Source: an archaeon
GTDB lineage: Archaea > Thermoproteota > Nitrososphaeria_A > Caldarchaeales > Wolframiiraptoraceae
Assembly (NCBI GenBank): GCA_029258815.1
Contig: JAPDJZ010000071.1
Location: 1 to 8,067 of the forward strand
Length of the DNA stretch: 8,067 nucleotides
Direction: 5' to 3'
Shown here: piece by piece, positions 1 through 6,486 of the stretch
Layout of the letters: every line of letters begins with the position of its first letter
How positions within the stretch are numbered: the stretch's first letter is position 1
Program-made: the position numbers and the translations under genes
The notes under the pieces: model-generated
The model's input: only the letters and a program-made list of their open reading frames with translations
What the model was told of the DNA's origin: nothing
The model's database searches: none

Positions 1-521
1 CTATCCTGAAGATCCCCTAGAGCGCCTACTACCGCTATCGGGGAGAGCTTGACGTTCTCCTCGTTGAGAGACCTGGCCACGAGGTAGACGACCCCCGCCC
101 CACTAACCTCCCTCGAGCCATTAATTCCATAAAGGTGGGGGTTTAGATGGATTACGTTCTCGGAAGCCTCGCCCACGGGCTCGTGATGGTCGAGAATGAA
201 GGCTCGCTTACCCTTGGTAAGCTCGGAGACCTCGGAGAGATACCCGCCTCCAAGGTCCACGAGGATCGGAACGCATTCCTCCGGAAGGTTCTCCAAGTGC
301 TTCGACGCCTCATCAAACCCCCTAACCGATCTAACCGTGAACCTGGCGTTCTCCCGGAGGAGGGCGGCGGAGCAGATCCCGCCGGCCGCCAGCCCATCGG
401 CGTCGTTATGGCAGAGAACTAGGAACGATCGGCCCTCCTTGATGAGGCTCCTGAGCTCCTCGGCTACCTCGCCGACCCTAGAGAGGAATCCGAGCTCGTC
501 CCTAAACCTATCCAAAGTCAT
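1..521 (-). CDS. DHH-family phosphoesterase, RecJ/GAN-like nuclease (5' part, cut by window edge)
   Basis: The 173 visible codons carry the N-terminal DHH nuclease domain. Motif I is HNDADG (residues 38-43), motif II is the Asp of VDLGGG (D89), motif III is DHH (111-113), and a GDLQD motif closes the visible part (169-173). All metal-binding acidic residues seen so far are intact, which favours an active Mn2+-dependent single-strand exonuclease of the archaeal RecJ/GAN type over a degenerate Cdc45-like protein. Family knowledge: archaeal RecJ homologues associate with GINS and the MCM replisome and are often encoded beside rps15. Here the gene lies 58 bases downstream of rps15 on the same strand with no obvious promoter between, so cotranscription is inferred. 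ATG at 521 is chosen; TTG at 530 in the same frame is a possible alternative. No clear Shine-Dalgarno is seen. The DHHA1 substrate-binding domain, and so the exact subfamily, lies outside the window. Confidence 0.93.
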   Translation of the reverse strand, partial: MTLDRFRDELGFLSRVGEVAEELRSLIKEGRSFLVLCHNDADGLAAGGICSAALLRENARFTVRSVRGFDEASKHLENLPEECVPILVDLGGGYLSEVSELTKGKRAFILDHHEPVGEASENVIHLNPHLYGINGSREVSGAGVVYLVARSLNEENVKLSPIAVVGALGDLQD

Positions 522-579
522 CCGACTCAAGGTAGAGTGTTGGACGCGGCCTAAAATAGCTGATCTCGGGTCTGGACGG

Positions 580-1026
580 CTACCTGTAGGCGTAGACGAG
601 TTCGGGCTGCCAGTCGGGCGGAAGCTCGCCAACCTGCTTATAGTATTTGACAAGCCTATGGATCTTGGCCTCGACGAGCTGAAGCCTATGCCTGTTATAT
701 TTGTCTCCGCGGTGCTTCGCGAGATGCGCCTTCATCCTCCTAGCCTTCTTAAGCAGGTTATCCAAGTCCTCCGGAATCTGAGGCAGAAGGTTATTCTCCT
801 CCAGAATGCGCTTGATCGTCTTCCCGGTAACCTGCTTAACCAAGGGTATTCCGTGCTGATCTCTTAGGATGACGCCTATCACGCTCGGGGGATAGCCCTC
901 CTTAGCATACTTGACTACCAGAGCCTCAACCTCATCGGGGGTGACCTTAAGCCACGAGGGAGGAGCCTTGCTAATAGGCCTCTTAGACCCGGATTTCCCC
1001 CGCTTCCTCGCGTGCATCCGCGCCAT
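580..1026 (-). CDS. rps15: 30S ribosomal protein S15 (uS15, archaeal/eukaryotic S13e-like long form)
   Basis: The 148-residue product starts MARMHARKRGKSGSKRP, the characteristic archaeal N-terminal extension, and continues with the S15 fold: a conserved central part (GVILRDQHGIPLVK, IPEDLDNLLKKA) and the 16S-binding segment RGDKYNRHRLQLVEAKIHRL. Length agrees with the roughly 150-residue archaeal form; bacterial S15 is about 89. It binds the central domain of 16S rRNA during small-subunit assembly. The start ATG at 1026 is fixed by the conserved N-terminus. A TATA-like element about 32 bases upstream (1068-1058) implies a very short or absent leader. The downstream neighbour is the DHH nuclease gene, a common archaeal arrangement. 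Confidence 0.98.
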   Translation of the reverse strand: MARMHARKRGKSGSKRPISKAPPSWLKVTPDEVEALVVKYAKEGYPPSVIGVILRDQHGIPLVKQVTGKTIKRILEENNLLPQIPEDLDNLLKKARRMKAHLAKHRGDKYNRHRLQLVEAKIHRLVKYYKQVGELPPDWQPELVYAYR

Positions 1027-1057
1027 CGCTAGCCCGACCCTAGACCGGATACCGCTA

Positions 1058-1068
1058 GCTTAAAAACG
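1058..1068. promoter_or_regulatory. TATA-like box shared by divergent rps15 and flavodoxin genes
   Basis: The only AT-rich stretch in the 78-base divergent gap reads GCTTAAAAACG on the plus strand and CGTTTTTAAGC on the minus strand. It lies 32 bases before the rps15 ATG, fitting a leaderless transcript, and about 38 bases before the flavodoxin ATG, fitting a short leader that retains the GGAGG at 1091-1095. It may serve both directions; this is inferred from position only. Confidence 0.5.
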
Positions 1069-1090
1069 TTGAGACCCCTAATCCGGAGGT

Positions 1091-1095
1091 GGAGG
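1091..1095 (+). promoter_or_regulatory. Shine-Dalgarno site of the flavodoxin gene
   Basis: GGAGG ends nine bases before the ATG at 1105, inside a purine-rich stretch (1085-1099). It decides the start. An upstream TTG at 1069 in the same frame would abut the TATA-like box and add a basic stretch unlike a flavodoxin N-terminus. Confidence 0.65.
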
Positions 1096-1104
1096 AGGAT
1101 CGGG

Positions 1105-1593
1105 ATGCGCTCCATAATAGTATGCGCCTCAATTCACCATGGAAACACCCTTAAGCTCGCAAAGGCGATCGCCGAGATCCTAGAGGCTAGGATCGCCGAG
1201 CCCTCGGAAGCGGATCCAAGGGAGATAGCGGAATACGATCTGGCGGGGTTCGGCTCCGGAATCTACTACGGAAGACATCACGAAACCATCCTCAAATTCG
1301 CCGAGAGGCTTCCGAGGGTCCACGGGCTTCCAGCCTTCGTATTCTCGACCAGCGGGCTGCCCAGAATCCCCCTAATCCACGACTACCACAAGCCCCTAAT
1401 CGAGATCCTCGAGGGGAAGGGGTTCAGGGTTCTGGGAGAGTTTACGTGTAGAGGCTACTCCACCCACGGCCCGCTGAGGGCTTTCGGCGGGATTAACCGG
1501 GGGAGGCCCGATGACCGCGACCTCGAACGCGCTAGGAGGTTCGCCGAGGAGATTCTCGAGAAGCTCGAGGAGCTGAGGCGTTCAAGATCCTAG
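1105..1593 (+). CDS. Flavodoxin family protein
   Basis: The 162-residue protein has the flavodoxin layout. A first beta strand, MRSIIVCAS, runs into an FMN-phosphate loop of the form S-I-H-H-G-N-T (residues 9-15). A second FMN loop is GFGSGIYYGRHH (about 48-59), with aromatic residues suited to stacking on the isoalloxazine ring. A third loop is FSTSGLPRIP (about 80-89). The C-terminal part has CRGYSTHGP and GGINRGRPDDRDLERARRFAEEI, a pattern known from short stand-alone flavodoxin-like proteins. It is cytosolic, with no signal peptide, and probably binds FMN as an electron carrier or quinone/flavin-dependent reductase; the partner cannot be read from the sequence. It appears to be a single transcription unit: divergent from rps15 and followed by a T-rich stretch at 1617. 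The start is chosen by the Shine-Dalgarno and by the conserved first strand. Confidence 0.88.
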   Translation: MRSIIVCASIHHGNTLKLAKAIAEILEARIAEPSEADPREIAEYDLAGFGSGIYYGRHHETILKFAERLPRVHGLPAFVFSTSGLPRIPLIHDYHKPLIEILEGKGFRVLGEFTCRGYSTHGPLRAFGGINRGRPDDRDLERARRFAEEILEKLEELRRSRS

Positions 1594-1616
1594 AACGAGC
1601 CGTTCACGTAAGTGGA

Positions 1617-1623
1617 TTTTTCT
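1617..1623 (+). promoter_or_regulatory. T-rich element: flavodoxin terminator and/or promoter of the next gene
   Basis: TTTTTCT lies 24 bases after the flavodoxin stop and about 24-30 bases before the ATG at 1647. Archaeal termination uses T-runs, and TATA-like boxes sit at this distance from leaderless starts, so either role or both is possible. Confidence 0.3.
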
Positions 1624-1646
1624 CTAGGCGCTTAGATCATTTCGGC

Positions 1647-2984
1647 ATGGAGAAGCGCTTATTCGGCGCGATCGGAGTCGCGGTCGCGATAGCCCTGATC
1701 ATAGGCCTCACCCCCGGCCTCGGCCGATAGGTGCGTGATCCCCGGATCGGAGGCCGACATCTACAACCCGGGTCAGAAGGCTATAATCGCTTGGAACGGA
1801 ACTCATGAGGAGCTCATTCTCTCAACAGATCTGTACTCGTCTAGGGGGGCGCGGTCTTCGAGCTCATACCGCTTCCATCCATGCCGGAGGTCGAGAAGGG
1901 GAGCTACGGCTCCTTCAAAGCCGTTCAGGAGATAATCATGCGACGCGCGGTCAGAGGCTTGCCCGCCCCCGGAAAAGAGTCCGAGAAGCTTGAGGTAGTC
2001 TTCCACGAGAAGATCGGAGTGCACGACATAACCGTGGTGAAAGCCTCGGATGCCGGCGAGCTTCTAGAATTCGTCTCGAATCAGGCCGCGGGCTTCGGAG
2101 TGAACCTAAGGATCAACGAGAGGATTAGGGAGATATTCGAGGACTATCTCGCGAGGGGGTTCGACTACTGGGTTCTCGACGTGGTCGAGGTCGGCGATAA
2201 GGTTAGGAGCGTCGAGCCGATCGTCTACAGGTTCAGATCCGATGAGCTCTACTATCCCCTGAAGGTATCTAGGGCTACGGAGGGCGAGACCCAGATAACC
2301 CTGTACCTGATAACGAGGAGCCCCATCGGAGAGGATTTGCTTCCGCGGGGCTTTAGGATAGCCAGCTACGCGGCCTCGAAGAAGCCGCTAAGCTACCCGG
2401 TTTCCGGAGAGGAGCTCAAGGCCGTAGACCCTGAGATCGCGAAGATGTTCGGCGGCGGGGCGTGGTTCACGGCGGTAATCTATCAGGGAAGTCTAGAAGA
2501 TCTTAGAGAGGACCTCGAGATCGGGAAGAGTCAGGATAAGCGCTGCAGTCTCATAGAGGTCGAAGTGGAGAAGGGTGTCTACGAGGTCGGCGAGCCCGTT
2601 AGGATCCGGGTGAACTTCATCCACCTCCTCCCCGGCTGCTTCGAGGTGATGGTGCTCCACCACCACGAGATAAGGCTCGAGGTAATCGGGGAGGGCGGCG
2701 TCCTCCGCGAGTGGAGATGGAAGACCGCCGGAGACTTCTCGAGGACGGTTAGCTGGGCTCCCGAGGAGGAGGGATCCTACAGGATTAGAGCTAGCTCGTG
2801 GTTCAACGGTAGGGTCCTCGAGGTTCAGGCGGAGAGGGTCATCGATGTTCGCGGCGGGGGGCTGGATGAGCACGGAGACACGGCCACGAGCCTAATCCTG
2901 CCAAGCCTAGCCTTCGGAGGAGCATTCACCGCGCTCGGGGTGGCCATAGGCTGGCTAGCGGCCTCTAAGCTTGGGAGGCGGTAA
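1647..2984 (+). pseudogene. Secreted, C-terminally anchored DUF2330-like protein, broken by two compensating 1-nt frameshifts
   Basis: The coding sequence must be read in three pieces. Piece one (from ATG 1647) is a signal peptide: MEKR followed by the hydrophobic run LFGAIGVAVAIALIIGL. It meets a TAG at 1728 unless one C is skipped in the C5 run near 1711-1715. The corrected reading, LTPASADRCVIPG, provides a signal peptidase-like ASA site and continues into the next frame (YNPGQKAIIAWNGTHEELIL), the start of a DUF2330-type domain. Adding one G to the G6 run at about 1842-1847 restores the frame again: GGAVFELIPLPSMPEVEKGSY. From there the frame is open to 2984. The corrected length is 445 residues. 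Later parts include an Ig-like segment (YEVGEPVRIRV to SYRIRASSWFNG) and a C-terminal membrane helix (SLILPSLAFGGAFTALGVAIGW) ending in KLGRR, so the protein should face outward, anchored at its C-terminus. Function is unknown. As written, only the part from ATG 1881 could be made as a long product, lacking export signal and domain start. The unbroken remainder suggests recent mutation or sequence error. Confidence 0.75.
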
Positions 2985-2990
2985 AGCTCG

Positions 2991-2998
2991 TTTATATG
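2991..2998 (+). promoter_or_regulatory. TATA box of tiaS
   Basis: TTTATATG lies 28 bases before the ATG at 3027, the usual distance for a leaderless or nearly leaderless archaeal transcript. It falls in the 42-base gap after the DUF2330-like gene and supports 3027 rather than the downstream TTG at 3160 as the real start. Confidence 0.6.
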
Positions 2999-3026
2999 AT
3001 GGCTTGTCGGGAAGAGCTTACGGCGG

Positions 3027-4308
3027 ATGCCGGTCTGGATAGGCGTCGATGATACGGATTCTAGGAAGGGGGGATGCACGACCTACGTCGCCGCGGTTCT
3101 AGCTAGGAGGCTCGAGGAGATCAGGGGCGAAGATCCTAGGCTATCCTAGGCTCATCAGGTTGAACCCCAACTGCCCATACAAGACCCGGGGGAACGCGGC
3201 GATAGCCTTGAAGGTGGATGCGGAGGCGATAGACCCCCTTAGGAAGATAGCCGTCGAGGTCGTGGAGGAGTATTCGGAGCTCGATGAAGGGGCTGAGACC
3301 GGGATAGCATTCCTCAGGGGGGAGCCCGACGAAAGGCTTAGAAGCTTCTACTGGAGGGCCGTCCGCGAGCTGATACCCTTGGAGGACGCGTTCAGGCTGG
3401 CTGAGGAGGTCGGCGCCGAGCTAGTCTACTACCATGACGGGAGGGGGGTTGTCGGCGCGCTCGCGGCCATCGGAGCGGACCTAGGCTCGGGAAAGACCTA
3501 CGAGCTAATCGCCCACCGAACCCGGGCATACTGGGGAACCGTTAGGAGGATAGATCCGGCCTCGGTCTTCGAGATGGACAGGGCCACGAGGCCATACACC
3601 TTCGATAACGTGGACTACGAGGCGGGCGAGATTAGGATAGCGCCTCATACGCCTTGCCCGGTCCTCCTCGGGATCAGGGGGATCAATCCGGAGGCCGTTA
3701 AGAGGGCTTACGAGATGCTCAGAATCCTCGAGCCGGTCGAATACGTAACGATCTTCGAAACCAATCAGGCCACCGACCCCCACTACCGGAGGCTTAGGAT
3801 AGCTGATTTGCGGGACGGGGTTAGCGCGATAATAGATGGGACGGTCTCCGAAGCCCCTAGAACCGATGCGGGAGGCCACGTCTTCTTCAAGCTGAGAGAC
3901 GATGCAGGGGAGATCTACTGCGCGGCCTACGAGCCGACCAAAAGCTTTAGGAAGATAGTCTCGAAGCTCATCCCCAGAGACGAGGTAACGGTTTTCGGAG
4001 CGGTTAAGCTGAAGCCTCAGGGATTAACCCTGAACCTAGAGAAGATCCTGGTCAAAAGGCTCGCCGAAAGGATCGTCAGAAGGCCGCCGATCTGCCCAGC
4101 CTGCGGAAGGCGGATGAAGAGCCTAGGGAGAAATAAGGGATATAGGTGCAGGGTCTGCGGGTTAAAGCTTGGGGAGGACGCTGCCGAGGTGATTAAGGTT
4201 AGACGCGAGATAAAGCCGGGGTTCTACGAGGTCCCGCCATCGGCTCGAAGACACCTAACCAAGCCCCTAATGCTCGAGGGGCTACTCCGAGATCACCAGC
4301 ATCGTTAG
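3027..4308 (+). pseudogene. tiaS: tRNA(Ile2) 2-agmatinylcytidine synthetase TiaS, interrupted by a frameshift near 3124
   Basis: TiaS uses ATP and agmatine to convert C34 of the tRNA(Ile2) CAU anticodon to agmatidine, so that AUA is read as isoleucine; it is normally essential in archaea. The N-terminus from ATG 3027 (MPVWIGVDDTDS, then KGGCTTYVAAVLARRLEEIR) is the TiaS signature but ends at TAG 3147. The rest lies in the next plus frame: KILGYPRLIRLNPN, then PYKTRGN, GRGVVGALAAIGADL, RPYTFDNVDYE, HTPCPVLLGIRG, an OB-fold segment (DGTVSEAPRTDAGGHVFFKL) and a C-terminal zinc ribbon, CPAC and CRVC at corrected residues 356-359 and 374-377. Dropping one G from the G4 run at 3124-3127 gives EEIRAKILGYPRLIRLNPN and a 426-residue protein, close to the family's usual roughly 420. 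Every other domain is intact, which argues for a sequencing error, a very young mutation, or recoding. A C-terminal-only product from TTG 3160 would lack the DDTD motif. Confidence 0.9.
3133..3152 (+). repeat. 10-bp tandem repeat inside tiaS (ATCCTAGGCT x2)
   Basis: Two perfect adjacent copies occur at 3133-3142 and 3143-3152, just after the place where the tiaS frame breaks. Each copy holds the palindrome CCTAGG. Ten bases are one more than a multiple of three, so duplication alone could also explain the frameshift. However, the second-frame reading across the repeat (ILGYPRL) looks like genuine TiaS sequence. Confidence 0.9.
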
Positions 4309-4547
4309 AGTGCTTCTAACCTTATCGAGCCTCCGTCTGAGGGCGCCCTAGGAGCGGGCTAGGACGCTATCCTCCAAGAGATAACCTCCTTCAACTCGTC
4401 CATAGTATTGCCCTCGACCCTAGCCACGATGTCATAGACGCCGTAGACGGCGTACGCCTCCTTGACGTTCGGTATCTTCTTCAACTCCTTAAGAATCTCC
4501 TCCTCGCATCCTATCTCGGTATTTATCAATACGAAGGCTGTGGGCAT
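4282..4547 (-). CDS. Lrp/AsnC-type RAM-domain ligand-binding protein with a BHB mini-intron (spliced: 4547-4369 joined to 4336-4282)
   Basis: Exon 1 (179 nt) begins MPTAFVLINTEIGCEEEIL and contains the family hallmark YGVYDIVARVEG, followed by MDELKEVISWRI. Exon 2 (55 nt with stop) encodes RRLDKVRSTLTMLVISE, the expected end of a stand-alone RAM (regulation of amino acid metabolism) domain. Joined, they give 234 nt, or 77 residues, the normal size. RAM proteins without a DNA-binding domain form dimers and larger rings that bind amino acids and can modulate full-length Lrp regulators; the ligand is unknown here. Unspliced, translation stops at a TAG at 4361-4359 inside the insert, after 62 residues, losing the last beta strand. 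The gene converges on tiaS and overlaps its last 27 bases. The start ATG at 4547 is set by the conserved N-terminus, and the TATA-like box at 4571-4584 implies a leaderless mRNA. Confidence 0.9.
4337..4368 (-). other. 32-nt pre-mRNA intron with canonical bulge-helix-bulge (BHB) splice motif
   Basis: On the minus-strand RNA, exon-1 bases GAGG (4374-4371) pair with intron bases CCUC (4342-4339) to form the 4-bp central helix. The 5' bulge is AUA (4370-4368) and the 3' bulge is AGA (4338-4336), both exactly 3 nt. The intron stem GCGUCCUAG (4367-4359) pairs with CUAGGGCGC (4351-4343): nine pairs, one of them G-U, with a 7-nt loop CCCGCUC. The outer exon-exon helix is weak: G4375-C4335 followed by two G-U pairs. 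Archaeal splicing endonuclease cuts after the second base of each bulge. That removes 4368-4337 and joins AGGAU to ACGGAGG, giving codons for W-R-I-R-R-L-D-K, the family sequence. Structure and reading frame independently predict the same 32 bases. Splicing itself is inferred. Confidence 0.88.
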
Positions 4548-4570
4548 GTCGTTAACCTCGGCGATCCAGA

Positions 4571-4584
4571 TAATAAGTTTTATG
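4571..4584 (-). promoter_or_regulatory. TATA-like promoter of the RAM-domain gene
   Basis: On the minus strand this reads CATAAAACTTATTA, ending 24 bases before the ATG at 4547. It is the most AT-rich part of the 85-base divergent gap and fits a leaderless transcript. Confidence 0.5.
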
Positions 4585-4597
4585 AGCGCGTGGAAAT

Positions 4598-4605
4598 GGT
4601 TTTTA
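4598..4605 (+). promoter_or_regulatory. TATA-like promoter of reverse gyrase
   Basis: GGTTTTTA ends 27 bases before the ATG at 4633, the position expected for a near-leaderless archaeal mRNA. A second candidate, TTTTATGA (4578-4585), overlaps the divergent promoter of the RAM gene. Both exclude the longer upstream extension of the reading frame as coding. Confidence 0.45.
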
Positions 4606-4632
4606 GCGGTAGCGTGGATATCTTCAGCCGGG

Positions 4633-6486
4633 ATGGAGGAAGCTAGGGCGATCTACAGCTTCGCTTGCGCGAACTGCGGCGGCGAGATAACGGATGGAAG
4701 GCTCCTCGAGGTCGGGGTATGCGAGAAATGCCTCCCGAGTAGCGATGGAGGGCTTCTGGAGGTGGCTGAGAAGCTGAGAGCCGAGGGGAAGCTGGAGAAG
4801 CTGAGGGAGTATCTTAGAATCCAGCTGGAGTACGAGGACTTCAGGAAGTTCTTCGAGAAAGCCTTGGGCTTCGAGCCTTGGGCTCTTCAGGAGGTTTGGG
4901 CTAAGAGGATATTCTCGGGAGACAACTTCGCGATAGTCGCCCCGACCGGGGTCGGGAAGACAGTTCTAGGCCTCATCATGGCGCTCTACCTATACAGGAA
5001 GAGGAGGAGATGCTATCTGATAACCCCGAGCAGCATCCTAGCCCAGCAGCTTTATGAGAAGGCTTTAAGCTTCGCTGAGAAAGCGGGGATAGGAGATCCG
5101 GGCGCCATAATCGTCTACCACGGGGGGCTCTCGAGAAGCGAGAAGGCCGAAGCGCTCAAGAAGATCGGCGAGAAAAGCGGCAGGATCCTCTTGATAACGA
5201 CCGACAGGTTCCTCGTAGATCACGGGGAGGCGCTGATGAAGGTTAAGGCATTCGATTACGTATTCGTCGATGACGTCGACTCCTTCCTGAAGTCCCCGAA
5301 GAACATAGACAAGGCCGTCGCTCTGCTGGGGCTCCGGCCGGAGTCGGTTGAGAAAGCCTTGAAGCTAATAGAGGTTAGGGTTAAGCTCGCGAAGTCCTCG
5401 TCGAAGGAGCTCGTCGAGGAATACGAGAAGCTTAGCGAGGAGGTCAGGAGGGAGAAGGCTAGGAGGCGCGGCATACTCGTCGTAGCTGGAGCCACGATCA
5501 GGGGCAGAAGGACTAGGAGGATGATGATCTTCGAGGAGCTACTCGACTTCGAGGTTGGGAGGTTCCAAGAATTCGTTAGGAACATCGAGGACTTCTACCT
5601 GATGGGTGGGGAGGACGCCATCGAGAAGGCCGTCGAGCTTGTGAAAAGGCACGGGGGAGGCTGCCTCGTCTTCACGCCGCACGCCTTGGGCAGAACCTAC
5701 GCTGAGAAGGTCGCCGAAAGACTTCAGCAAGCCGGGTTAAAGGTATACCTTTACCAGAAGATGGAGACCGATATACTTCAGAGGTTCTCCGAGGGCGAGA
5801 TAGACGTTATGGTCGGCCTCGCGGCTTCGAGAAGCCCGCTTACCCGAGGATTGGATCTACCCGCTAGGATAAGATACGCCGTCTTCGTGGGCGTCCCCCG
5901 GAGGGAGCTTAGAATAGGTTTCGACGAATACAACCCGACCAAGCTGCTGATCCTGCTCACGAACATCCTACCGGTTTTAGATGATCGAGCGAGGAGGGAG
6001 GCCGAGGTTCTAATAGCTAGGCTTAGGAAGGTGAGTCCGCTCAGCAGGGATCTAGTTGAGAAGATAGCTAAAGCTTCGGAGGAGGGAAGGAAGCTCGACG
6101 GCTTCGAGGGATACGCTCAGGAGATAATATGCTCCGCGAGAGACTTCACCAGAAAGAACATCGATGAGAAGCTCGCCGAAGAGATCGAGAAGAGGCTCGA
6201 CGTAACCCTCAGACTCGATGGAGAGGGAATGACCCTGATAATCCCGGATACGACAGGCTATATACAGGCCTCCGGAAGAACCTCCAGACTCTACCCATAT
6301 GTCGTAACGAAGGGAATGAGCGTGGTGATAGTTGATGACGAGAGAGCCTTCAACGGGCTCGTTACGAGGCTTAAGGCCCAGATAGAGGAGCTGGAATTCG
6401 AGCAATACGATACGAGGAAAGCCGAGCTGGTCTTCAGGCAGATAGACGAGGAGAGGAGGCTGATAAGGGAGATCCAGTCCGGCTAG
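4633..6486 (+). CDS. rgy: Reverse gyrase, N-terminal zinc-finger and helicase-like module (ends at in-frame TAG)
   Basis: This 617-residue part carries everything expected of the reverse gyrase helicase module. There is an N-terminal zinc finger with C12, C15, C30 and C33. A Q-like region (FEPWALQEVWAKRI) precedes Walker A APTGVGKT with K109. The DEAD-equivalent box DDVD lies at 213-216. A motif III-like segment is VVAGATIRGRR. RecA-like domain 2 has MVGLAASRSPLTRGLDLPAR and the arginine-finger motif QASGRTSRL (545-553). The module couples ATP binding to positive supercoiling with the topoisomerase half. It stops at TAG 6484-6486, in the linker between the two halves, and the same frame reads on at once (IEIKVKDLVRAALMLVESP), so the two parts are one gene apart from that codon. 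ATG 4633 is chosen because it lies just before the zinc finger and at the right distance from the TATA-like box; anything upstream is antisense to the RAM gene. Confidence 0.95.
   Translation: MEEARAIYSFACANCGGEITDGRLLEVGVCEKCLPSSDGGLLEVAEKLRAEGKLEKLREYLRIQLEYEDFRKFFEKALGFEPWALQEVWAKRIFSGDNFAIVAPTGVGKTVLGLIMALYLYRKRRRCYLITPSSILAQQLYEKALSFAEKAGIGDPGAIIVYHGGLSRSEKAEALKKIGEKSGRILLITTDRFLVDHGEALMKVKAFDYVFVDDVDSFLKSPKNIDKAVALLGLRPESVEKALKLIEVRVKLAKSSSKELVEEYEKLSEEVRREKARRRGILVVAGATIRGRRTRRMMIFEELLDFEVGRFQEFVRNIEDFYLMGGEDAIEKAVELVKRHGGGCLVFTPHALGRTYAEKVAERLQQAGLKVYLYQKMETDILQRFSEGEIDVMVGLAASRSPLTRGLDLPARIRYAVFVGVPRRELRIGFDEYNPTKLLILLTNILPVLDDRARREAEVLIARLRKVSPLSRDLVEKIAKASEEGRKLDGFEGYAQEIICSARDFTRKNIDEKLAEEIEKRLDVTLRLDGEGMTLIIPDTTGYIQASGRTSRLYPYVVTKGMSVVIVDDERAFNGLVTRLKAQIEELEFEQYDTRKAELVFRQIDEERRLIREIQSG

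Noticed and set aside
196..867. Long plus-strand reading frame opposite rps15 and the DHH gene
   Set aside because: It is a shadow: the minus strand encodes two well-recognised proteins across the same bases.
1069..1104. TTG start of the flavodoxin at 1069
   Set aside because: It touches the TATA-like box and adds a basic stretch before the conserved first beta strand; a good Shine-Dalgarno serves ATG 1105.
1881..2984. Independent gene starting at ATG 1881
   Set aside because: Upstream pieces in two frames supply a signal peptide and the domain start typical of DUF2330-like proteins, so ATG 1881 is an internal methionine.
2985..3026. C/D box small RNA in the gap before tiaS
   Set aside because: A TATGATGG resembles a C box, but there is no D box (CTGA) or paired C'/D' elements.
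3110..3160. BHB intron as cause of the tiaS frameshift
   Set aside because: The corrected protein keeps normal spacing when just one base is removed, and no 3-4-3 bulge-helix-bulge can be drawn around CCTAGGCTATCCTAGG.
4337..4368. Intrinsic terminator hairpin for tiaS
   Set aside because: The plus-strand hairpin has no following T-run, and archaeal termination does not need hairpins; the exact fit to BHB geometry and to the RAM reading frame explains it better.
4359..4547. A complete 62-residue truncated RAM protein
   Set aside because: The missing C-terminal strand is encoded just downstream in another frame, and the stop lies inside the structured insert.
4462..4632. N-terminal extension of reverse gyrase upstream of 4633
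   Set aside because: It is antisense to the RAM gene and its promoter, and resembles no reverse gyrase N-terminus; the zinc finger starts 11 residues after ATG 4633.
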